Source of the DNA: Paratrimastix pyriformis | Taxonomy: Eukaryota > Preaxostyla > Paratrimastigidae | Assembly: GCA_027972325.1 (NCBI GenBank) | Contig: JAPMOS010000006.1 | Span: forward strand, 784,501-848,500 | DNA: 64,000 nucleotides | Direction: 5' to 3' | In this document: positions 57,501 through 64,000 of the stretch, in pieces | Layout: the number at the start of each line of letters is the position of its first letter | How positions within the stretch are numbered: the stretch's first letter is position 1 | Position numbers and translations under genes: made by a program | Notes under the pieces: generated by a model | The model's input: only the letters and a program-made list of their open reading frames with translations | The model's database searches: none | What the model was told of the DNA's origin: nothing

Positions 57501-57737
57501 TAGAACGACTTGCCGAGCCTTATCGATAGGTGTAAGGGTTGCTGTTGCGCTCGTATCGGGTTCGTTGATCTCTCGGCGGACGAAGAGGACAGGGCATTGC
57601 GAATCGACACAAAATTGCTGAAGCAATGACGCGTTCTCGGGAATTACCAGAGCATCTCGAAAAATATTCTCGTCTTCGATGCCGAGTAGAGCGGGACAAA
57701 CTTGCTGTAAGAACAGAGAGAGGTTCAACTCGCTCAT
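33607..57737 (-). CDS. DYNC1H1: Cytoplasmic dynein-1 heavy chain
   Basis: Minus-end microtubule motor, heavy chain. The start (ATG 57737-57735, [13 protein letters not shown]) opens an N-terminal tail with the [16 protein letters not shown] block; the tail runs to about 53500 and the linker to about 48500. AAA1 has GPAGTGKT near 47668-47698 and [11 protein letters not shown] near 47528-47550; AAA2 GPSGTGKT near 46500-46535; AAA3 [12 protein letters not shown] near 44490-44532; AAA4 GMSGAGKT near 42575-42608. Stalk coiled coil and microtubule-binding domain span about 41700-40150, AAA5 about 40000-39060, AAA6 and C-terminus about 37000-33607 (TAA). Blocks such as [17 protein letters not shown] and [14 protein letters not shown] fit dynein-1 rather than dynein-2 or axonemal types. 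Some forty introns, mostly with GTCCGC donors, carry minisatellites; exact exon ends were checked only at selected sites. Confidence 0.93.
35211..35245. repeat. Poly-G tract (sense poly-C), dynein intron
   Basis: About 35 Gs on the plus strand; intronic, upstream of the coding block beginning near 35110. Confidence 0.8.
35737..35950. repeat. 8-bp minisatellite (GCGGGCAG/ACGGGCAG)n
   Basis: About 26 units in the intron between the AQSAYGG and RIDNEHDAR blocks. A central group carries the A-variant, flanked by G-variant units on both sides, which shows block-wise homogenisation. Confidence 0.92.
36685..36805. repeat. GGGGC/GGGC-rich array
   Basis: Irregular tandem GGCGGGGCGG units in a dynein intron, CCCCGCC on the coding strand. 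Confidence 0.8.
37540..37780. repeat. 12-bp minisatellite (GTGTGCCGTGCT)n
   Basis: About 20 units with TGTGTC and TGCGTG variants, in an intron just upstream of the FRPDRL-type coding block. Confidence 0.9.
38525..38541. repeat. Poly-C tract on plus strand (sense poly-G)
   Basis: The one clear intronic homopolymer that is G on the coding strand; it breaks the otherwise uniform sense poly-C rule. Confidence 0.8.
39208..39339 (-). other. Dynein intron hosting a tRNA gene
   Basis: Donor GTCTGC at 39339, acceptor TTTGCAG ending at 39208, joining LGDQ to DIDCSPSF in phase. The 132-nt intron is little more than the tRNA-Gly gene plus splice sites and lacks any minisatellite. Confidence 0.88.
39231..39301 (-). 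tRNA. trnG-GCC: tRNA-Gly (anticodon GCC)
   Basis: 71 nt, full cloverleaf: acceptor GCGTCGG/CCGACGC perfectly paired, A-box TGGTCTAGTGG, anticodon loop TTGCCAT (GCC at 39269-39267), B-box GGTTCAATTCC, discriminator A. Directly downstream the transcript runs TCTAATTTTATTTTTG, giving T-runs as RNA polymerase III terminators. It lies inside a dynein heavy chain intron in the same orientation as the host. No CCA is encoded and there is no tRNA intron. Confidence 0.96.
40513..40690. repeat. (GT)n followed by 13-bp minisatellite
   Basis: About 29 GT units (40513-40570), then GTGGGCGCGGGAC units to about 40690, ending at a GTCCGC-type donor. Both fill one dynein intron. Confidence 0.88.
42717..42962. 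repeat. GGGTGACGGGGTGC minisatellite
   Basis: About 18 units of 13 or 14 bp; the length alternates by one G. Runs right up to the donor at about 42960. Confidence 0.9.
44003..44155. repeat. (GGGGCA)n hexamer array
   Basis: About 25 units in a dynein intron between the VRLER block and [14 protein letters not shown] on the coding strand. Confidence 0.92.
45091..45215. repeat. (AGCCC)n pentamer array
   Basis: 25 near-perfect units in a dynein intron. Here the coding strand is GGGCT, so unlike most arrays of this gene it is G-rich in the transcript. Confidence 0.92.
50945..51140. repeat. (GGGGC)n pentamer array
   Basis: About 38 GGGGC units with a few GGGGCA or GGGC variants, next to a poly-G tract (50917-50942); GCCCC on the coding strand. 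Confidence 0.92.
51352..51513. repeat. GCGTGCGGGG array plus poly-G
   Basis: About 13 units of 10 or 11 bp followed by a 27-nt G tract (51487-51513), in one intron. Confidence 0.9.
51561..51748. repeat. 15-bp minisatellite (GGGGATGGTGGGCGC)n
   Basis: About twelve perfect copies, the most uniform array in the window, separated from the previous one by 47 bp of unique sequence and so probably in the same intron. Confidence 0.93.
52371..52605. repeat. (AGGGC)n pentamer array
   Basis: About 46 almost perfect units, the longest pentamer array here; GCCCT on the coding strand. Confidence 0.93.
53962..54115. repeat. (GGGGTG)n hexamer array
   Basis: About 25 units with two shortened ones; CACCCC on the coding strand. 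Confidence 0.92.
56130..56330. repeat. AGGGC/AGGTC pentamer array
   Basis: About 38 units; AGGTC variants are clustered in the middle and AGGGC units lie on both sides, a recent spread of a point variant by unequal exchange or slippage. Confidence 0.92.
56795..56932. repeat. GGGGCGCGGGC minisatellite
   Basis: About 12 units of 11 bp in a dynein tail intron; ends just before the donor at about 56950. Confidence 0.9.
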
Positions 57738-57793
57738 TGATGAGTTGAACTCTCCCTCGGGTTCTGTGCGTTTTTCTTGTCAGACCGAATGTA

Positions 57794-57835
57794 CAGTACC
57801 CTGCAGAAACCCGTCCAGCAGGCAAAAACCCGTCC
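57794..57835 (+). repeat. Left terminal inverted repeat
   Basis: 42 bp; contains two CCCGTCC sub-repeats 16 bp apart (AAACCCGTCC twice), a possible double transposase-binding site. Confidence 0.85.
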
Positions 57836-59755
57836 GACGTCAAATGTGACATCCGCAGCCCTTCCAATCGAATCCGAAGCGCGAACACAACAGGGTTGTT
57901 TTCCAACACACAAAAAAGAAAGAATATTGCTTCAAAACGACACAGAGACATTTATTCTAGGGGCAGTCGATATCGATGCCGATGATGTCGATGGTCGCAC
58001 AGGTCCACCAAATGTGGTCCGGGAAACAAGGTTTTCAGGGAATAAGGTCAAGTACCACCAAAGAACAAGCCTGTGATGTCATTTGTGGGCCGTGGATCAT
58101 GGAAGGGGGTGATCTGGTGTCAGGGTGGCGAAGCCCCTGGGGGGGAGCTCAGCGACTCATGGGCACCCACCGGGGGTGCTCCGGGTATATGGGACGGTCG
58201 GGTGGTGGGGCGGGGTGATGTAGGGCGGTGAGACAGCCGAAAAGTAACACCGGGGATCAAGGATGGGAGAGACGCAGATCAGGGAGAGATGCATGAAAAA
58301 TAGCGGTCGGGACAGGAAAGAGGCCAGAATACCGTGAAATGACGCCAATTTCGCAGTCCGTTGGTCTTAATAACAAGCGGACAGGCGCTGCCGGCTTCGG
58401 GGCGTCGCATTCATGGGTGGGTGATCGTGAATGGTGGTGAATAGCGCGTCGCAGTCAGCGTGGTAGACGGCTTGACTGGCTTCGTGGGTGCGTGGAGGGC
58501 GGGCAATTCGGGAGCCCGGAGACCCCAACATACCCGGTCACCGTCCACAGGCTGGGGAAGACGGTCTAAGGGGATTGAAGGGGAAGGATGACGGGGTGCG
58601 AAAGCAGGACCTCTCCTTCCTCCCGACTTCCATCTGTGCCGAATGGGCTCACGGTGGCCGACTTCCATGAGCGGTAAATGGGTGTGGGTGCGGTTAAATC
58701 TCCGATTCGTCATCCTCCGACAGTACGGAGACCCTACGATGAAGGCGGTCGGTCCGGCTCCGCGGCCCCTGCCGCAGATGAACAGCGTTCGGTCAAGGGG
58801 ATCAAATAGGCGACGGACCGGCAATCGGAAATGATTCCCCAGCCAGGGTCGGAAGTTGTGGAGACGTGTTCCGCGCGAAAATGAAGAGGGCGGACAAGGC
58901 GCCCCCATTGGGTGCTCGCCCTGGCGGCGGGGAAAATGCTCATCTGAGTGCGTGGTAGGTCAGATGATGTCTGCAATGCACCTGCCCCGACAGGCGTTGG
59001 TCTAGAACAAGTTTTGAGAGAAAAAAGATGCCGCGGGGGGCAGACCAGGGCTCAGACGGCTCATCTCCTTGGCGATCAGAGACCCACCAGACCGGCGTGA
59101 GCAGCCCCCAAACGCCTTGGTGCCGTCGTGTTCTTGCTGTCGTGAGCATCGGTACTTGATTATTTGGGGTGGAGGACGCATAGGTCCCCTGTAAGGAAGG
59201 CACAGTGAAGGGGAGCGCGCAGAGGGCTGACGGACCGTTTTCGCGTGTTCACACCCACGCCAGCTCAAAGAGGTATTCAGCTGGTTTTGAACGGTACGGT
59301 CGATGAAAATAGGTATCCTCGACCAATCTGTGCGAGGTTCTGACAGAGAAAAACGGCGAACTGCCGGACGGTCAGGCAATGACATATCGATGTGCAGAAG
59401 TTTCTCGAAATGAGAGTAAAACAGACCCAGTCACAAACGTCTAACAACTTGACCAACTTCCATCTTTTTCCGGCTTCAACCACAGATTCGAGGAGTTTGA
59501 TCTTGCGGGGTTCAGAGATCATCAATGGTTGACCTCTTTGGCCTGCCGATCAACCAAAAGCACGAAGCGTAGGGCTTCTTTTGATGGTCTTGAAACCAGC
59601 CCCGATTGCCCGACCGGCTTCGAAAAAACGGATGCAATGATCGATGACCCGACCGAGGCCTCGTTCCAGCGGGGTATTGCGTCGGTACACAGCTCGAAGA
59701 AGGACCAAAGCAAATTTCTCGTCGGGGAGCCCTCTGCGGCGCGTGGTCGCGAAGT

Positions 59756-59797
59756 GGACGGGTTTTTGCGTGCTGGACGGGTTTCTGCAGGGTACTG
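59756..59797 (-). repeat. Right terminal inverted repeat
   Basis: Reverse complement of the left end with one G/C difference; ends 31 bp before the ATG of the FAD-Rieske gene. Confidence 0.85.
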
Positions 59798-59828
59798 TAG
59801 ATTGGGAGCACATTTGCGCGCTCTCGAG

Positions 59829-61293
59829 ATGGAGATTCAACCTTCATCAACCCAATCCAATCCCCTTCAAAGTAAGGAACCCGCCCTTGTTGGCCCACCG
59901 CATCTCGAGGAGGCTGCTGAGTCTGGTGCCGCAGGAATCGGCCGAGAGGGCTTCCAGCATTTAGTTTCGCACGGCCCTGCGCAAAGAATCGCCGAACCAT
60001 CTCCTCAAGCCCCACAAAAACTCCGGGAGTCTGATTTCCCACTTGCCGAATCGTCATCGGGTGTGAGATCCTCAGTCTGGCAGGGGTGGACCGGTTTCCG
60101 TGCTCGCCAAGTCAATCCCAAGCTTTCCGAATCGATTGAGTGCGACGTTTGCGTCATTGGAGGCGGTATCGCCGGTCTGTTTGCCTCCTCCTCGCGCTGG
60201 CCCTGACGCCCCCCCCCCCCCCCCCCCCGTGCAGGTCTCACCACCGCCTATTTGTGCGCCGGCGATGGCCGCCGAGTGGTTCTTTTGGAAGATGGAACGA
60301 TTGCCTCGGGTGAAAGCGGCCGGACCACGGCCCACCTGACCAACGAGATCGACGACACGTACGTCAAGATGCTGCAGTGGCACGGCCTGGCCGGGGCCCG
60401 GGTGGCGGCCGAGTCGCACGGGGCGGCCATCGACCTGATCGAGCGGATCGCCCACGAGGAGGGCATCGCATGCGACTTCCAGCGGGTCCCGGGGTTCCTC
60501 TTCCCCAAGGGCCCCGCCCAGGGGGAGCTGCGGGCCGAGTACGAGGTCCGCCCCTCGGCCCGGCACCCCATCCCGACCTCACCCCCACCCGCCCCTCAGG
60601 CGGTCCGCGCGGTGGGTCTTCCCGGCGTGGAGTGGGTCGACTCGGTCCCGGGCCACCCCAACCTGGGCCCGGCCATCCGCTTCCCCAACCAGGTCTGCCT
60701 CCCCCCCCCCCCCACACACACACACACATACTCACCCTTTTCCCAGGGGCAAGTGCACGCCTTGAAGTACCTCGCCGGGCTGGCCGAGGCGGCCCAGCGG
60801 CGCGGGGTGCGCGTCTTCGAGCGGACCCACGCCGCCCTCATCGCCGGGGGCGACCGGCCCACCGTCAAGACCAACGAGGGCCAGTCCGTCCGGGCCACCC
60901 CTCCCAAGGCCCGGCACATCAGCGCATGTTCGCGGGGCTTTGGGGCACTTACGGGCGGGCGTGTGGGGCAGCCTGGTGACGGCGGGGCGGGTGGTGGTGG
61001 CCTCGAACTCCTCCGTGGCCTCGCGGTTCGCCCTGCACCTCAAGGTCCGCCCTGCCGCCCCCCGGACCCCCGCCGCCGTGTGCCCCCCGCTAACGCCTCG
61101 GCCTGGCCTGCCCCCCGGTGCAGTACGAGCCCAGCCGCAGCTTCGTGGTGGGGATGCGCCTCCCGGCGGGCGCCTTCGAGCCGACCCTGCTCTGGGACAC
61201 GGCCGAGCCGTACCACTACGTCCGCATGCAGCGCGGCGAGGGCGCCGGGCCCGACGTCCTCATCGTCGGCGGCGAGGACGGTCCGCCGCTCCC

Positions 61294-61329
<36 letters not shown>

Positions 61330-62355
61330 TCTGGTGCTGCCTCTGCTGCTGCTGCTGCTCCCCCCTGGCCCAGGCGCCCACACGGCGGTACGTTCCTGGG
61401 GGTGGCTGGGCGGGGCAGTCCGGTGCGGGACCCACTGCACCCAGGCCGACGGGGATGCCCGCTTCGCCCGGCTGGTGCAATGGACCCGGGAGCGCTTCCC
61501 CCAGGTGATGGTCGGTGGCCCGGCCCATCAAGCCGATCGTCCCACCCGCCCACTCAACGGCCCCCCGAGCTCACCCGGCCCCCTGGTCTGGTCTGCTCGC
61601 GCAGGACGTGGTCTTCCAGTGGACGGGCCACGTCCTCGAGACCATCGACGGGCTGGCCTACATCGGGCCGGCCCCCCGGGAGCTGCGCGGGATGGAGCAC
61701 GTCTTCGTGATCATGGGCGACAGCGGCATGGGGATGACCCACGGCACCCTGGGCGCCCGCCTGGTGGCCGACCTGCTCCTGGGCAGGCCCAACCCCTGGG
61801 CCGAGACCTACAGCCCATCCCGCAAGCGGACCAGCCTGACCCACCTCGTCCAGTCGGCCGTCGCCGATCAGGCCGAGTACGCAAAGGTTCGCCTCCCTCC
61901 CTCCCTCCCCTCCCCTCCTCCTCCCCCCCCCTCCCCCCCCGCGCCCCCGCCCTGATCGCCGCCCTGCGCCTTGATGCCATGTGTCACACGACTGGCCGCC
62001 AACGCGATGGCTCTGGTAGTACCTGACGGGGGACCACTTCAAGCGCGAGGAGGAGCTCGGCCCCGGCCAGGGCGGCATCGTCATGCGGGACGTCCGCCGC
62101 CACTGCTGCTACCGGGACCGGGACGAGGCCGGCTGCACGAGTTCAGCGGGGTTTGCACCCACCTCGGCGGGCCGCTCTTCTGGAACGACATCGAGCAGAC
62201 CTGGGACTGTCCCATCCACGGTCCGCCCCAGCATTTGCGGGCGCAAGGCACCACGCGATCTCCTCCTCTGCAGGGTCCCGCTTCGACCGCCTCGGGAGGT
62301 TGTCAACGCTCCCGCCAACTGCAACCTCGAGCCCAGGGCCACCACGCGGCAGTAG
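59829..62355 (+). CDS. FAD-dependent oxidoreductase fused to a C-terminal Rieske domain
   Basis: DAO-type flavoprotein with a [2Fe-2S] Rieske domain, a fusion common in bacteria and archaea; substrate unknown. The start at 59829 is the first in-frame ATG after the transposon. The dinucleotide fold CDVCVIGGGIAGLTTAYL is rebuilt by exon 1 (to 60174) and exon 2 (60235-60545); GRTTAHLTNEIDD, GVEWVDSVPGHPN, HALKYLAGLA, FVIMGDSGMGMTHGT and NPWAETYSPSRK follow the family order. The Rieske part shows CTHLGG and CPIHGSRFD, giving both Cys-His pairs. Donors include GTCTGT, GTCCGC and GTCTGC. Two places (about 62135-62140 and 62300) need a one-base shift to keep family sequence, in DEAG/LHEFSGVCTHL and RLG/VVNAPANCNLEP; these are assembly errors or real damage. 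TAG at 62353-62355. Confidence 0.85.
61293..61362. repeat. (CTG)n repeat in a FAD-Rieske intron
   Basis: About 10 pure CTG units then imperfect ones, following the donor GTCCGCCGCTCCC at about 61279. Confidence 0.8.
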
Positions 62356-62493
62356 GCTGGACCACCCCCCCCCCCCCCCCCCCCCCCAGACAGCGTGAGC
62401 AGGGAAGTAATCATCTCTTCTCGAAGCGCGTTCAAAGCATCGGATGACGATCATGACTGGCCGACGTCGGGGCTTAGTTTGTCGCGGCGTGCA
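62356..62493. other. Convergent gap with poly-C
   Basis: 138 bp between the FAD-Rieske stop and the lipase stop; poly-C at about 62366-62388, on the coding strand of the FAD-Rieske transcript's 3' end. Confidence 0.6.
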
Positions 62494-64000
62494 TCAAGTT
62501 GCTCCAGCAGCAGCCGAAGCGACAAACTTCTGGGATTGGGTGGTGGTGGTCAGGGTGTACCCGACAACCGACCGGAGGGCATACTCGTATTGGAAGGGCA
62601 TGTGAGCAGCAAAGGCGCTGCGTTCCAGGAGGAGCTCAGCAAAGAACCTCCGATCCACCAACGAGGCAACATGCAAGCAATTTGCCACTTCCGAGTGGAT
62701 CACCGGGAGGCTGGTGCACCCAATGGCACCGGAGACTCCCGCGAATGGTCGGTCACAGGATCCTGCGGTGCCTCCTGTGATCGCCTGGACGAAGGAGGCT
62801 GGGAGTGGGCGCTTTTCTGTCTTCGAAGCCCAGGCGGGAGAGACCGCCTCGTCATCACCCAGAGGCTTCGGAGGTTGTCGGGGTTGTACGGAAGGAGTCT
62901 TGGGAGAGAGGCGGGGGAGTGAGCCAAGGACGGCAGACTGGTGCGGCGACGTGGGTTGAGGCAAGACCGAGAGAACTGGGGCATCAATCGGGCAAGTGGG
63001 GGAGAATACGAGACGTGGCCGAGGAGACAACGCGTTCGTGCTCTTCGGGATTGGTGGCGAATTGGCAAGCAGGAGATTTAGGCACTCAGGTGGCGTCGCC
63101 TCATCCGTTTCTTGGGGAGGCGAGCAGGGCCGGGGTTCTGGGGCAACGGCTTGCACCCGATACGCAGGGGAACAGAGGGCAGGTGAGGAGTAGTGGTGGG
63201 CGAGCTGAACCGGGACAGAACCGCAAAGTGGATAGACGGTGCTGCGGAAGGTGGGGCAAGAGCTTGACGACTGGGGGGTGACAACCGTCCCGGGGATGCC
63301 CTCGTACGAGAACGAAGCAGGCTGTCGCAAGCCGAGTGGACTCTCTTCCGCAAGCGATTCGAGGTGGATGACAAGACCCGGGAGGTAAAGCTTGCGTGCT
63401 TCTTTTGTGGGCGGGAGAGGCGCGCGCCCCTTGGGGGAGAGCAATGACGAAGAGGGATTCACGGCTGGAAACGACTGAGAAGCAGCGCTCGCGGCGGCCA
63501 ACTTCTGGGCTGAAGAAGTGCGCGGAGTGCCGAAGAAGCATTGGATGAATTCATTCACCCGGGCGAATGGGCTGCTGTAAGGCACCGTGTTTTCGCGGAC
63601 GAATGATGCCACATCTTGGACCGTGCCGATGCAGAGCCGAGGCACAATGTCCTGAAACCAAAACAATTGTCGCCGAGGGGGGGTCAAGCAGACCTTCTCG
63701 AAGACGAATGTGCGGCACCACGGCGCAAGGGCGCGCGCCAAGCGCAAGCTGGTCACGGGCGGACATCCATAAGCAAAACCATGGAGCTCGATCCCTGCCA
63801 TCGTGCATGGCTCCACAAGAAGGGCGGTCAAAAGTGAGGACACGCCGCCTCCCAACGAATGCCCCGTTATGTGAACACGGCGGTAGCCTGTTTTTCGGAC
63901 GGCATCAAGAATCATCGGGAAAAATTCCTTCTGCATAAACAAGGCACTACACCAGATTCAAAAAAGCATGCAGGGGACTTGGGACAGACCTGTTGTACAT
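62494..64000 (-). CDS. Class 3 lipase, sn-1 diacylglycerol lipase-like, 5' end outside window
   Basis: Serine lipase of the lipase_3 alpha/beta-hydrolase group, most like diacylglycerol lipases that release monoacylglycerol at membranes. The catalytic serine lies in HITGHSLGGG, the Asp in WFQDIVPRL, and the His probably in HMPFQYEYAL near the end. KLYLPGLVIHLE matches the lid-proximal strand of the family. A Pro/Ser-rich insert of about 200 residues separates this strand from the His segment. Exon 63946-62494 has no further intron and ends in TGA; a 43-nt intron (63989-63947, GTCTGT...GTAG) joins it in phase to 63990-64000 at the window edge (MYNS-ALFMQKEF). Composition is much less GC-rich than other genes here. 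N-terminal membrane helices, expected for this family, would lie beyond the window. Confidence 0.85.

Larger units (their letters stand above)
57794..59797. mobile_element. Tc1/mariner-like DNA transposon, probably non-autonomous
   Basis: Two 42-bp terminal inverted repeats, 57794-57835 and 59756-59797, begin CAGTACCCTGCAGAAACC and match at 41 of 42 positions. Each end is flanked by TA (57792-57793 and 59798-59799), the target duplication of the IS630-Tc1-mariner superfamily, whose ends typically start CAGT. The 2.0-kb interior is markedly less GC-rich than neighbouring gene bodies. No intact transposase is visible. Short minus-strand frames near 59540-59720 (RFFEAGRAIGAGFKTIKRS) and near 59100 (KAFGGCSRRSGGSLIAKEM) are weakly like Tc1 helix-turn-helix and core segments but too broken to name. 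Near-identical ends suggest recent movement, presumably by a transposase encoded elsewhere. Confidence 0.75.
57738..59828. promoter_or_regulatory. Divergent promoter split by a transposon
   Basis: The dynein and FAD-Rieske genes are head to head with 2091 bp between start codons. Taking out the Tc1-like element (2004 bp) and one TA leaves 85 bp, the same size as the other three divergent promoters in this window. Confidence 0.55.

Noticed and set aside
57777-58076. Plus-strand ORF starting in the left transposon end
   Set aside because: No similarity to transposases and no coding character; it begins in the inverted repeat.
59529-59828. Upstream in-frame ATG at 59529 for the FAD-Rieske gene
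   Set aside because: It would run the protein through the transposon end and its TA; the first ATG after the element is preferred.

Overview
This window is nuclear DNA of a unicellular eukaryote. It is very GC-rich, almost every gene carries spliceosomal introns, and the core proteins (cytosolic leucyl-tRNA synthetase, LAS1, class I PITP, cytoplasmic dynein-1 heavy chain, GTP-type PEPCK) are plainly eukaryotic. Some content has a prokaryotic flavour (a GloB-like metallo-beta-lactamase-fold hydrolase and a FAD oxidoreductase fused to a Rieske domain). That mix suits a free-living anaerobic or microaerophilic protist; a preaxostylan such as Paratrimastix is a guess only.

Layout: (1-1158, +) the 3' part of a Pro/Ser-rich repeat protein; (1841-7307, -) a very Pro/Ser-rich protein with an MGGCC lipid-anchor start; (7394-8835, +) MBL-fold hydrolase; (8989-12177, -) LAS1; (12277-17718, +) LeuRS; (17958-23875, -) a large unrecognised secreted-type protein; (23946-27812, +) a WD40 protein with a long low-complexity middle; (28340-30961, +) PEPCK; (31591-33319, -) PITP; (33607-57737, -) cytoplasmic dynein-1 heavy chain, 24 kb with some forty introns and a tRNA-Gly inside one of them; (57794-59797) a Tc1/mariner-like DNA transposon; (59829-62355, +) FAD oxidoreductase-Rieske; (62494-64000, -) a class 3 (diacylglycerol-type) lipase cut by the window edge.

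Four themes tie the region together. First, introns open with GTCYGY (mostly GTCCGC) rather than GTRAGT; I checked reading phase across 27 introns of four genes (LeuRS, PEPCK, PITP, MBL) and all four close perfectly, including an 8-nt microexon in PITP. Second, the introns are stuffed with private minisatellites and with homopolymer tracts that are almost always C on the coding strand. Third, head-to-head genes share 70-99 bp promoters, and the Tc1-like element sits in the only divergent gap that is longer; removing it leaves 85 bp. Fourth, each gene starts in a local AT-richer dip and becomes strongly GC-rich downstream. The genes are housekeeping functions (translation, rRNA processing, gluconeogenic/anaplerotic carbon flow, lipid transfer and lipolysis, transport) and do not form one pathway.
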